Shown one piece after another: positions 32,852 to 41,327 of a stretch of 64,000 bases of DNA. Source of the stretch: a bacterium (lineage in GTDB: Bacteria > Vulcanimicrobiota > Xenobia > Xenobiales > JADMJV01). The position numbers and the translations under genes were made by a program. Each line of letters opens with the position of its first letter. The stretch's first letter is position 1. The notes under the pieces are model-generated. The model was not told the origin of the DNA. It made no database searches and saw only the letters and a program-made list of their open reading frames with translations. The stretch spans positions 72,666 through 136,665 of the forward strand of contig JAFEBA010000016.1 in NCBI GenBank assembly GCA_018266105.1, in the 5' to 3' direction.

Positions 32852-34778
32852 TTACGCGCCATATCCACGAATCATAGGCTTTTCGCCCCTTAATTATGTG
32901 GGAGCATCGGGTCAAGGTTGCCTGATTAAAAATCCCCTGAGAGTTGTGGACTGCTTTGCGACAGAGCTCCCAGACCGTCTGAGAGTCTTGCTGGATCCAG
33001 GTTTGCTCGGCTGTGGCATAGCCAATTTTGGGAACCCTGTCGAGAACCCGGCTGGGAGTGATTCCCCGACAGCTATCGCGCAAGATCGCCTTTGTTCGGC
33101 CCTTTCTGAACAAATACTCGCTGGGTAGACTCAGACAGAATTCCACCAATCGATGGTCGAGATAGGGGACCCGACTTTCAATCGAATGGGCCATCGAGCT
33201 GCGGTCGGCCCAGTGCAGCTGGTGGGCCAGACCACCTTCCCATAATCCGCTGTGCTGTAATTCTTGAAGGTTGTTTTTGCGTCTGCCCAGGCCCTCGGCT
33301 AAGGTTGGGTCCGCCCAAAGAGCCCACTCGTTCATCCAGCCTGGATAGGCGGTCGTAGGCGCCCCCTTGAGCCTCCGGTAAATCTCCAGTAATGCTCTGG
33401 GTGCGAACTGTCGTCCCAGTAGCCCCAACAGTCCAGTGGGACTCACAAATCCGCTGCGAGCGGCTTCTATCAAATTTCTGCAGCCTCGCAGGAGCTTGCC
33501 TTGTCGGAGTGACTCCTGGGCATAAGGGCCGAGCAAATTGGCATAGCCGAGCAGGCACTCATCGGCGCCGTGGCCTTCCAGGCTGACCCTGATACCGTGA
33601 TTGCGAGCTAACTTAAAGACGCACCACTCCGCGAACAAACTGGTTCCGTTGAAAGGCTCGTCCTGGTGCCAGAGCAGCTCGCGGATTTGCTGGAAGAACT
33701 GTTCTCTCTGGGGTAGGCAAAAATGAGCCTGAAGGCCGGCGCGTTCTTGCACCAGCTCGTCGATGAGCGGCTTTTCATTGAGGCGCGGATCCTCCGAGCA
33801 AGCCGAAAAGGTGCGAGTGGGAAGCTGGCTTGAGGATCTCAGGATAGAGGCAATGGAGACGGAGTCCAGGCCGCCCGAAAAGCTGACGCCCAAAGGCTGG
33901 TCGGTGTGCGCCCGCTTCAATACGGACTGCTCAAGCAGACTCCGAAACTCTTCAACCGCCTGGCCGTAGTCCGTCGAGATTCTGTGGGTCTGCAGGTGAT
34001 ACCATCGGTGCTGAACGGGGGCCTGGCTGGCGGAACTCCAACTTCCCTGAAGATAATGTCCTCCAGCCAGTTGCTGGACATTTCGAAAAAGGGTCTGCGA
34101 GCTGTGGTCCAGAGTGCCCCAGCGCAGGAATTCGAAGGCGGTCTGGTGGTTCAGGTGGGCTCGCCAGTGCGGCAGTCGGGTGAACTGCTTGATCTCCGAG
34201 GCAAAGCAAAGGCCGCTGCTCCAGTTGCTATAGTAAAGTGGCTTGATTCCAAAACGGTCACGGGCGGCGAAGTAGGTCTGATTTTGGCTGTCCAAAATCA
34301 CGAAGGCGAACTGGCCTATCAGCCTGGGCAGGCACTCGGCTCCCCAAGCAGCGTAGGCTGTCAACAATGTCTCGGTGTCGGATTGAGTGCGAAAATCATG
34401 ACCCAGGAGTTGCAGTTGGACACGCAGTTCCAGATGGTTATAGATTTCGCCATTAAAGACCATCCACAGCGAGCCCTTGGAGTTGCAGTGAGGTTGATGG
34501 CCTGCTACCGAGCGATCGGTGATGGCCAGACGACGTGAGCCGAGCACAGCCTGAAAGCTGGCGTCCGGAGTCTGCCTGGTCAAAGGAACGGGATAGGGAT
34601 AGGTATAGGCCTCAGCAGGAGTGGCCTTTCCTCCCCAGCAGCGGGCTTGCACTCCACTGGAAAGACCGACGTAACCCTCGTCATCCGGGCCCCGATGGGC
34701 GATGACGTCGATCAGGTTCTTTATCAGAGCAGCTTGGATTCTCTCAGAGGGAGAGACTAAGACCGCGATTCCACACAA
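32730..34778 (-). CDS. asnB: Asparagine synthetase family amidotransferase (copy 3)
   Basis: 682 residues, longer than the other two copies. MCGIAV exposes Cys2; AHRGPDDEG is near 28 and FNGEIYN at 108-114. An insertion of about 35 residues (CWGGKATPAEAYTYPYPVPL region) follows the RGPDDEG motif. The PP-loop is SGGLDSVS at 301-308. The TTG start (34776-34778) is fixed by Cys2. The conserved family end (SWIWRVISFGLWMEQF) is followed by about 30 extra polar residues that overlap the convergent wzx gene, suggesting that a former stop was lost. It is divergent from the Wza gene. Likely role: amidation of a glycan component. Confidence 0.87.
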   Translation of the reverse strand: MCGIAVLVSPSERIQAALIKNLIDVIAHRGPDDEGYVGLSSGVQARCWGGKATPAEAYTYPYPVPLTRQTPDASFQAVLGSRRLAITDRSVAGHQPHCNSKGSLWMVFNGEIYNHLELRVQLQLLGHDFRTQSDTETLLTAYAAWGAECLPRLIGQFAFVILDSQNQTYFAARDRFGIKPLYYSNWSSGLCFASEIKQFTRLPHWRAHLNHQTAFEFLRWGTLDHSSQTLFRNVQQLAGGHYLQGSWSSASQAPVQHRWYHLQTHRISTDYGQAVEEFRSLLEQSVLKRAHTDQPLGVSFSGGLDSVSIASILRSSSQLPTRTFSACSEDPRLNEKPLIDELVQERAGLQAHFCLPQREQFFQQIRELLWHQDEPFNGTSLFAEWCVFKLARNHGIRVSLEGHGADECLLGYANLLGPYAQESLRQGKLLRGCRNLIEAARSGFVSPTGLLGLLGRQFAPRALLEIYRRLKGAPTTAYPGWMNEWALWADPTLAEGLGRRKNNLQELQHSGLWEGGLAHQLHWADRSSMAHSIESRVPYLDHRLVEFCLSLPSEYLFRKGRTKAILRDSCRGITPSRVLDRVPKIGYATAEQTWIQQDSQTVWELCRKAVHNSQGIFNQATLTRCSHIIKGRKAYDSWIWRVISFGLWMEQFQVQVRESHSVGSRSTNWPRPTQETSNKDQR

Positions 34779-34892
34779 GAGATTATGATATTCCCGGCTC
34801 CCGGCCTCGGCCGCGTTGGTCGAGCGACTCGACGTTCATGGATAGCCTTACATTTTCAAGGATTTAGTCCTTCCTCGCGGAACCTGGGAACA

Positions 34893-36077
34893 ATGAGATC
34901 ACGCTGTCTGCCCTTTCTTCTGGCACTGACAATCGGGGCGCCCGCTTGGTCCGCTCCACCCACTCCTGGCAGCCCCGCCCGCCCGATTGAGGGCATTCCG
35001 TCTCGCCTGGACGCCAGCCACCATATTTTACAGCCGGGAGACCAGGTCGAAGTGCATGTCTTCAGCATGCCTGAATTGGAGAAGGTCTATCAGATTCGGG
35101 CCGATGGGAGCTTTTTTCATCCGTTGGTGGGTGAGGTCCAGGCTCGAGGCATGACTCTTTCACAGTTAGAGGCGGCGATGAAGCCGCGAATCGACAAGGA
35201 GCTGAAGCGGTCCAAGTTTAGACTCGGCCTGCACAGTCTGGCCGAGGCTGAGGCCTCGGTTATGGGCGAAGTGCACAGTCAGGGCATGTTCAAGTTTGTT
35301 CCCGGGTCTTCAGCCCTGGATCTAATCGCTCATGCGGGGGGTCTGACGAATAAGGCTGACCTGGAAGGCGCCGTCGTTTTGCGCGAGGGCAAGCGAATTG
35401 AGCTGAACCTGACCAAAGAGAACCAGACCACCTTATCCAACTTTCTGATCCAGAGCGGCGACGTGATTTATATCCATCCCGGCAAGCGGGTGGGCGTATC
35501 TGGCGAGGTTCACGAGAAGGGTCTGTATGCCGTGAGCTTTCGCAACGGTACGATCGAAGATGCGATCAAAGCAGCCGGTGGCGCCTCGGGTGCGGCAGCC
35601 CTCAACCGGGTTCTTATTAACCGCCCGAGTCTGGCCAAGCCTCTCGAGGTAAACCTGCTTTCCAAAGATGCCACCGATCCTGCTCTCCTCAAGGACGGGG
35701 ATACTGTAGTCGTACCGGCTCGTCGAGTGGTGGTTTTGGGCGCAGTGGACAAGCCTGGCGCTGTCAATTTAACGGGTCAGGAGAAGCTCTATGACATCAT
35801 CTCGGCGGTTGGGACCAGTCGAGGACGCCTCGACCAGATCGTCGTGGTCCGGTCCGCTGACCTGGCGGGGGTTGACCCGACTCTACAGGCTGCGCCGCCC
35901 AAGAAAGAAGAATACAACCTGGAGAAGTTCTTTGCTGATGGAGGCGGGGGACCGGACGTGGCCTTGAACGACGGGGACCTGGTTTTCGTGCCGACCAAAG
36001 AGCAGGGTCAAGACTTTTTGAACAGCAACGGGTTTATGAACCTGATTTTCATGGCCCGCTCTTTCCTCTCTTTTTAG
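34893..36077 (+). CDS. wza: Outer-membrane polysaccharide export protein (Wza type)
   Basis: 394 residues from the ATG at 34893, which gives an immediate signal peptide (RSRCLPFLLALTIGAPAWS); upstream in-frame residues do not. The Poly_export domain begins YILQPGDQVEVHVF-like (HHILQPGDQVEVHVFSMPEL) and is followed by three SLBB-like segments (SVMGEVHSQGMFKF, VGVSGEVHEKGLYAV, VVVLGAVDKPGAVNL). Wza forms the channel through which capsule or EPS crosses the periplasm and outer membrane, working with Wzz/BY-kinase partners. No lipobox Cys is obvious at the end of the signal peptide. Convergent 4-bp overlap with the HprK-like gene. Confidence 0.88.
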   Translation: MRSRCLPFLLALTIGAPAWSAPPTPGSPARPIEGIPSRLDASHHILQPGDQVEVHVFSMPELEKVYQIRADGSFFHPLVGEVQARGMTLSQLEAAMKPRIDKELKRSKFRLGLHSLAEAEASVMGEVHSQGMFKFVPGSSALDLIAHAGGLTNKADLEGAVVLREGKRIELNLTKENQTTLSNFLIQSGDVIYIHPGKRVGVSGEVHEKGLYAVSFRNGTIEDAIKAAGGASGAAALNRVLINRPSLAKPLEVNLLSKDATDPALLKDGDTVVVPARRVVVLGAVDKPGAVNLTGQEKLYDIISAVGTSRGRLDQIVVVRSADLAGVDPTLQAAPPKKEEYNLEKFFADGGGGPDVALNDGDLVFVPTKEQGQDFLNSNGFMNLIFMARSFLSF

Positions 36078-36862
36078 TCGGTTGCCAAAGCGAACAGTCT
36101 GTCAATCTGTTGAGGTCCCGTGAGTTCTGCGCGGGGGACCTCCTTGACCATGACCTTCTTGAAGAGATGGCCCAACATCGAGAGCAAGGAGCCGGGGTTG
36201 TCTGTGCCACGGGCGAGTGAAAAGGTGCGCACAACCGCCTCGCCAGGTGTCAGGACCCGAGAATGTTCGCTTTCCGAGAGGCGCAAAACCCTGTCTAGAG
36301 GTTGCAGTTCCAACGGCACACCAGCCTCGGACTGCAAGGGGCAAGGCGCCACCAGGCCCTGAACGTCGAAGCGAACGAACTCTTTGGATAGGACAGTTTG
36401 GGTTTGAGCCAACTGTTCAGCCACTTCCCTGTAGCCTTCGCCCAACAGAACGGTGTTTTTACCGTCGAGTTGAACCAGCGCCCCCGGGTAGATGAGCTGA
36501 ATTCTTGGATTGTTGCCGTGGATCGAGTCCAGTGCCAGCATCTTAAAGGACTGTAGCGCCTTTTCCAGGTCATGGGTCCTCTCGATGCGCGTCCAGTCCC
36601 GATAGACAACATGAAAATCGCGTTGACCCTTTTGGGGTCTTTGCCCGCCCAGCCGAAAGGAAAACAGGCTGCCAACCTCTTCAGCATCGGCAAACGTTTG
36701 AATTTCAATCGGCAGAGATTGGCGCAGGGTCTCCAGCATCGATTGAACGTTGGTGCGCACTCCAACAATGGTATCGCCGACCGGGAAAGAGAAACCAGCC
36801 ACCCAGCCTAACTTATCGTGCTTATCAGCGCAGCTCGATCTCGAATGGTTTCTAGGGATCAT
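36074..36862 (-). CDS. Degenerate HprK-like protein lacking the P-loop (copy 2)
   Basis: 262 residues. The N-terminus SCADKHDKLGWVAGFSF and the segment FHVVYRDWTRIERTHDLEKAL closely match the protein at 7035. In the kinase-like half, LDGKNTVLLGEGYREV stands where intact relatives have the Walker A loop, and SKEFVRFDVQGLVAPCP stands where the intact copy at 38625 has SDEFAVID and MVAPFP. So the fold is retained but the P-loop Lys and the following Asp are lost. A GAGGAG ribosome-binding site lies six bases before the ATG. It heads a small group with the nucleotidyltransferase-like, PqqD-Tat and intact HprK-like genes. No named family recognised. Confidence 0.66.
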   Translation of the reverse strand: MIPRNHSRSSCADKHDKLGWVAGFSFPVGDTIVGVRTNVQSMLETLRQSLPIEIQTFADAEEVGSLFSFRLGGQRPQKGQRDFHVVYRDWTRIERTHDLEKALQSFKMLALDSIHGNNPRIQLIYPGALVQLDGKNTVLLGEGYREVAEQLAQTQTVLSKEFVRFDVQGLVAPCPLQSEAGVPLELQPLDRVLRLSESEHSRVLTPGEAVVRTFSLARGTDNPGSLLSMLGHLFKKVMVKEVPRAELTGPQQIDRLFALATD

Positions 36863-36925
36863 GGCATCTCCTCAGGCTCTTTTGGCTATCACTCCGGTCG
36901 CGAACCACGCAATCAGGGGAGGCGT

Positions 36926-37894
36926 CTAGCCTCGCAAAGCCGTCATTATATTACGAATCTTGGCGCGCAATCCTTTTAGATTGAATGTCTTGCGGTTCCC
37001 GAAGTTGTCGAAGAGGGCTGAGCGTGCAAGAAAAATCAGGGTCTGTGTGCGGGTTTTCATGGCCAGCGAAAGCATCATCTGGCCTAATCCTGAGTAGGGA
37101 TACTGAACCACTCGCCGGAGCATTTTTCGTTCCCACCAACTGAGTGTCGGAACGGCGCCCCCCAGGCCGAATTCCTGGTTGAGAACATAGAGCACATAGG
37201 CACTGGCCCTGGTCGGCAGGACCTGATTGGATGGCGTCAGGTTCAGCCGATGGATGTCCCAAATCCAGGCCAGTTTGCAGAATCCGTGTTTGAGCGCGTG
37301 GAGACTGACGTAGGCAGCCAGGTCTTCCTCCTGCAGGCCGTTCAGGTGCGAATACCCAGCCAGGGGAAGACTGCGCTCTGCTGCACGCTCAAGTGACATC
37401 ACTCTGGCCTCGACAATTTCGTCTTCAGGAACGTGAAGGTCGATTTGACGTCCAAGGTCGTCCTGCCAGGTTCCCAGGCTTTGCGGTGGCTTGAGTCCGC
37501 AAGCTGAGAGAGCGGCCTGAACGTCAGCCAGCGAGGACTTTACCGGCAAGTAGACGTCGATGTCGGAAAGGTGGCGAGTTCCCAGGACAGGGTAGTGGGT
37601 TAGGGACAGATGGGCACCCTTCAGGAGTATGACGCGAACTCCCCTGATGGCCAGCTCCTGGTTCAATTTTTCCAGGAGCGCGTGGAAGCTGGCGGCCTGA
37701 AAAAACTGCTCTCGGTAATGCTGCCTGGCCCAGGCCAGAACCTTGGGTGTGGCGGACCCTTGTTTGATCAGCAGATGACACAAGCCGCCCAGCAGTCCCT
37801 GGCGGATCAACTCCGCTTCGAACTCTTGGGTCAGCTCAACCTCTGAAACCATCAGGGTGCGCTCCAGGATGCAATCGCGAGCGATTGCAGCCAT
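36926..37894 (-). CDS. Nucleotidyltransferase-fold protein (NTP_transf_5-like)
   Basis: 322 residues. The motif ILLKGAHLSLTHYP followed by RHLSDIDVYLP is the G-x-D-x-D-like signature of the uncharacterised nucleotidyltransferase family often found beside HprK-like and PqqD genes in lasso-peptide and exosortase clusters. A helical C-terminal half with KHGFCKLAWIWDIHRL completes the family pattern. It may adenylylate or otherwise nucleotidylate a peptide or small substrate; the substrate is unknown. The start could be at 37894 or at the ATG 14 codons in (37852), which has a GGAG nine bases upstream. It is divergent from the PqqD-Tat gene with a 101-bp shared region. Confidence 0.78.
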   Translation of the reverse strand: MAAIARDCILERTLMVSEVELTQEFEAELIRQGLLGGLCHLLIKQGSATPKVLAWARQHYREQFFQAASFHALLEKLNQELAIRGVRVILLKGAHLSLTHYPVLGTRHLSDIDVYLPVKSSLADVQAALSACGLKPPQSLGTWQDDLGRQIDLHVPEDEIVEARVMSLERAAERSLPLAGYSHLNGLQEEDLAAYVSLHALKHGFCKLAWIWDIHRLNLTPSNQVLPTRASAYVLYVLNQEFGLGGAVPTLSWWERKMLRRVVQYPYSGLGQMMLSLAMKTRTQTLIFLARSALFDNFGNRKTFNLKGLRAKIRNIMTALRG

Positions 37895-37995
37895 GCGGGA
37901 ATCTAGGTGGGTTTGCAGAGAACCTCCGATCCAAACAGGAACCTTGAACTCAAGCTAAAAGTCCCCCCCTGAGACTTACTAGGTACAGGTGTGCA

Positions 37996-38667
37996 ATGCT
38001 TCCCAAAATCGCTGAAAAACTCATTGTTTCAAAATTGGATGACGAAGTTTTGGTTTATCATTCCAAGAGTGAGAAGGCAACCTGTCTTAGCAAAGTGGGC
38101 GGCCTGGTTTTTCAGGCCTGTGCTCGTGAGTTAAGCTCGTCCCAGTTGGAAGATGAGCTGCGCTCAATGGGAATCGTTGAAGTGCAGGAGGCCATTCAGG
38201 AAACTCTGGTTGCGCTCGGCGAGGAGGGTCTCCTGGCGACTCAGGAAACTCCCGCTGCCAGCTTTGACCGCCGTCGTTTTTTGGCTGCTGCCGGCGCTGC
38301 CGCAGCCCTGCCCGTGGTGCTCTCCACCCTGGCTCCCCGCCCCGCCTATGCCCTTTCTTGTGTAAACTGCACTGTGTTGGCGGGCAATGTCCCGGCCGAC
38401 TGCACCGACTGCGGCAAGAAGTGTCCGGCCGGTGCCGGATGCGCCGCCACCACCACCTGTAACTTTGAATATGTTTATGATCCGGCCAACGACGGCAACG
38501 CCAATGCCTGCCAGATCGAAGCCAGCGGCGTGTTCCGCTGCCGCGCCACCGGCGGTGTGTTCAACACGAGTTGCGCGACCTCCCGAAATCTGGTGGTCGG
38601 AACCGCGATCGGCACGCGTTACTATTGCTGTATTTGCCCGGGTGCGGGCTCAATCTTCACCTGCTAG
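37996..38667 (+). CDS. PqqD-like domain / internal Tat signal / Cys-rich exported domain
   Basis: 223 residues in three parts. Residues 1-80 look like a PqqD/RRE peptide-binding domain (LDDEVLVYHSKSEKATCLSKVGGLVFQ). Residues 90-119 form a twin-arginine signal placed internally: DRRRFL, a hydrophobic Ala-rich run and an AYA cleavage site. Residues 120-223 carry 14 cysteines in CxxC, CTDC and YYCCIC patterns. If cleaved, the Cys-rich domain would be released folded on the outer side, leaving the PqqD part in the cytoplasm. It is flanked by a nucleotidyltransferase-like gene and an HprK-like gene that may modify it before export. The function is not known; disulfide- or metal-bound exported peptide are both possible. 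Confidence 0.75.
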   Translation: MLPKIAEKLIVSKLDDEVLVYHSKSEKATCLSKVGGLVFQACARELSSSQLEDELRSMGIVEVQEAIQETLVALGEEGLLATQETPAASFDRRRFLAAAGAAAALPVVLSTLAPRPAYALSCVNCTVLAGNVPADCTDCGKKCPAGAGCAATTTCNFEYVYDPANDGNANACQIEASGVFRCRATGGVFNTSCATSRNLVVGTAIGTRYYCCICPGAGSIFTC

Positions 38668-39467
38668 ATTCCGCCTGGATTGAGTTTGAGGCCGCGGGTC
38701 TGCCGTGGAGAATTCATGTCACCTGCCCGGCGGCTCGAGCGCAGGTCTTGCAGTCCTGGTTGCTGCCCGGTTGGCCCTATCGATTGGAGGCCGGCCTGCA
38801 AACTGGCTCCTTGCCCCCGGCGCGGGAGCTAGAACTCCTGGGCCCGATCGACGGAACCGGTGCCTATCATCTTTTTCAGGCCGGGGAGCTGGTAGCAGTG
38901 GCCAGCAATCGAGAGCAGGTGGCGAATGGTCTGGATTCCTGGTTCCATCATCTACTGGCGGAGCATTCCGAGCAGATCTTTGTGCATGCTGGAGTGGTGC
39001 AGTGGAAAGGGCTAAGATTAGTTTTTCCAGCCCGCTCCTTCTCTGGCAAATCGACTCTGATTAAGGCCCTGTGTAAGGCGGGCGCCAATTATTTTAGCGA
39101 CGAGTTTGCCGTAATTGACCCCTTGAATGGCATGGTAGCACCCTTTCCTCGACGCCTCTCGCTCAGGCCTTCGGGTCGAATCGAGCCTCAGGCGCTCGGG
39201 TGGAGTGAACAGCTTGAACCTGGCTTAGCCGACCTGGTCTTTTGCTTGACCTACCAGGCTGGCGCGCAGGCGCTTGAGTTGGAGCCCATCAGTCGCGGGG
39301 TCGCTTGCCTGGGATTCTTTGAGAATACTGTGGCCGCAAAACGCTTCGGCGCCAGTGCTCTGGCTGTTTTTCAGAAGTCCGTGGCGCACAGTCGCTGCTT
39401 CCGAGGGGTGCGGGCCGAGGCCACTCAGGCTGCTGAGAGCATTCTAGAGCTTGCGCAGTCGCACTAA
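38625..39467 (+). CDS. HPr kinase-like P-loop ATPase (copy 2)
   Basis: About 280 residues from a TTG at 38625. The exact start is unsure because no ATG or GTG and no ribosome-binding site is seen and the frame stays open upstream; this start gives nearly the same length as copy 1 (281) and overlaps the PqqD-Tat gene by 43 bp. FVHAGVV precedes the Walker A loop ARSFSGKST (136-144) and SDEFAVID follows at about 158-165. This is the intact member next to the degenerate copy at 36074. Direct coupling to the PqqD-Tat gene makes that protein the best candidate substrate. Its end overlaps the convergent GT gene by 24 bp. Confidence 0.78.
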   Translation: MLYLPGCGLNLHLLDSAWIEFEAAGLPWRIHVTCPAARAQVLQSWLLPGWPYRLEAGLQTGSLPPARELELLGPIDGTGAYHLFQAGELVAVASNREQVANGLDSWFHHLLAEHSEQIFVHAGVVQWKGLRLVFPARSFSGKSTLIKALCKAGANYFSDEFAVIDPLNGMVAPFPRRLSLRPSGRIEPQALGWSEQLEPGLADLVFCLTYQAGAQALELEPISRGVACLGFFENTVAAKRFGASALAVFQKSVAHSRCFRGVRAEATQAAESILELAQSH

Positions 39468-41321
39468 GAAATCCGTACTGAGGAAGCCCAGCGCGGAGCT
39501 GCGGCCCAGCCAATGATGGAGTCTGGTGGCAAGTGCCACCGATGGTTTGGGAAAGAGGCGGTTGATCGGCATCACGGTGTGATTGAGATAGACCACCTCG
39601 TCTAATTCCAGACCCGGCGGGAGGAGTTTGCGAACCTGACTCAAGGTTGCCTCATAGTATTCGAAGCTTTGGCCGGCCACACGGTTGCGCGTAAAGTATC
39701 GAATTCCAGGCAGCCGCATCAGTCGGTAGAGCACGGCCCGGGTGTAAAAGTCGATGGAACCACGGTTGGTAAAAGTCACCACCGCCAGGCCGCCACGTGC
39801 TAACTGCTGGCTGACTCCCTGTAGAAGTCGCGAGACCGCCGGCCGGTCCAGGTAGGTGGTCACTCCGAGGCAGTAGATTCGCTCAAACGGAGCTTGCTCA
39901 GCGGTTACCTGTGGAAATTCGCCTACCCGTCGCCGCTCCAGAGGGATCTGACTACGTTCGAGCATCTCCGGGGAGATATCAGTGGCGTAGTATTCGGCTT
40001 CGGGACTGAGCACTTTCAACTGGTCGTAGAGGGGACCCGTGCCCGCACCGATATCCAGGATCTTTCCGCGGAAATCTCTTTCGCGGTTGAGGGCTTCAGT
40101 CAATCGCTCGTAAAAGAAATACCGATAATAGGGATCCTGGCTGGCGTAGCGCTGTTTGTAGCTATCCGCAATTTGGTCAAAATAGCCACGCACCGATTCT
40201 GTTTGTGATCTGGCCATTGTCGTGTAGAGCTCTTCCCATTCATCCACGATTGTTTCGATTGCAAACTGCTTCAGAGCACGCTCGCGGGCCGCCCCCCCGA
40301 GTTCTTTAAGTTTGGTCGGGGGCAAGTTCAATAGCTGCAACATTCGTTCGGCCAGGGCCTGAGGATCGCCCGGCGGACAGAGAAGACCCGTCTCGCCATC
40401 TACCACGATCTCGCGATTTCCGCCGACATCGGTGACCACCACGGGCAAAGCGGCAGCGGCTGCCTCCAGCAGAACAATCGGAAACCCTTCCCACTCAGAG
40501 GACTGCAGAAGTGCCTGGCTGGCTGCCAGGCATTGGGGAACATCCGCCCGAGACCCCAAAAACTCGACCTGATCTTTCAAATTCAATTGCTCCGTCAGCT
40601 GCAACAGGGCCTCAAGTTCACTGCCTCCGCCCACAATTTTGAGCTCCTGAGCTCGGGTCGACTTCTGCAGGCAAATGGCGAAGGCCCGTAACATCGTCGG
40701 GTAATCCTTCACCGAGGAGAGCCGGCCGACCGAAATCCAGCGGAAGGCCTTTTCCTGATCTGGCTGGCTGAAGGGCCCCTCGAATTTTGCAAAGTCAACC
40801 CCGTTATAGATGACGCGAATTCGTTTCGGGCGCGCGAGTCGATCTTTGAGGTAGCGTTGGGCCCCTGCCTCGCACACAATCGTGGTCAAGTCGCAGAGCC
40901 CGTCGGTCAATCGATAGAGCAGGTCCAGAATCCGGCCGCGCAGATCTTGCTTTCGTGTGTGTTCGTAGACGCTATGGGCGGTGCAGATCAACACGGGCAT
41001 GGCGCAAAAAAGGCGGCATAAACGAGCCGCGATGTTGGCGTAGGCGAGGTGGGCATGCACGACCTGGGGGCGGAATTTACGCACGATTCCGATCAGACGC
41101 AGGAATCGCAAGGGACGCCTGGGATGCCAGTCGACCTGATGAACCGCAATGGACGCCTTTACAAGCGTGTCAAGAAAGGCTCCGCCGGGACGCAGGCTGA
41201 CCACTTCCACATACCAGCCTCGCCGCTGCAAGCGCAGAGCCAGCTCGGCCAGTTGCTGTTCAGCACCGCCAAGCTGCAGGCCATTGCTGACCAGCAAGAC
41301 TCGTTTCTGTTCTGGGGACAC
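39444..41321 (-). CDS. Glycosyltransferase family 4 fused to SAM methyltransferase
   Basis: 625 residues. Residues 1 to about 370 form a GT4 enzyme: LLVSNGLQLGGAEQQLAEL at the start, SVGRLSSVKDYPTMLRAF in the donor domain and SEWEGFPIVLLEAAAAALPVVVTDVGG near 275-300. A class I methyltransferase follows from about 380 (VRGYFDQIADSYKQRY) with motif I ILDIGAGTGPLYDQL and a C-terminal beta region. The fusion suggests that the sugar or acceptor used by the GT is methylated by the same polypeptide. It is the last gene of a reverse run with a methyltransferase and a deacetylase, 6 bp after the former. Confidence 0.88.
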   Translation of the reverse strand: MSPEQKRVLLVSNGLQLGGAEQQLAELALRLQRRGWYVEVVSLRPGGAFLDTLVKASIAVHQVDWHPRRPLRFLRLIGIVRKFRPQVVHAHLAYANIAARLCRLFCAMPVLICTAHSVYEHTRKQDLRGRILDLLYRLTDGLCDLTTIVCEAGAQRYLKDRLARPKRIRVIYNGVDFAKFEGPFSQPDQEKAFRWISVGRLSSVKDYPTMLRAFAICLQKSTRAQELKIVGGGSELEALLQLTEQLNLKDQVEFLGSRADVPQCLAASQALLQSSEWEGFPIVLLEAAAAALPVVVTDVGGNREIVVDGETGLLCPPGDPQALAERMLQLLNLPPTKLKELGGAARERALKQFAIETIVDEWEELYTTMARSQTESVRGYFDQIADSYKQRYASQDPYYRYFFYERLTEALNRERDFRGKILDIGAGTGPLYDQLKVLSPEAEYYATDISPEMLERSQIPLERRRVGEFPQVTAEQAPFERIYCLGVTTYLDRPAVSRLLQGVSQQLARGGLAVVTFTNRGSIDFYTRAVLYRLMRLPGIRYFTRNRVAGQSFEYYEATLSQVRKLLPPGLELDEVVYLNHTVMPINRLFPKPSVALATRLHHWLGRSSALGFLSTDFLVRLRKL

Positions 41322-41327
41322 GGTTGG

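Noticed and set aside
37940-37995. Sigma-70 promoter before the PqqD-Tat gene (TTGAAC at 37944)
   Set aside because: No acceptable -10 hexamer is found 16-18 bases downstream.
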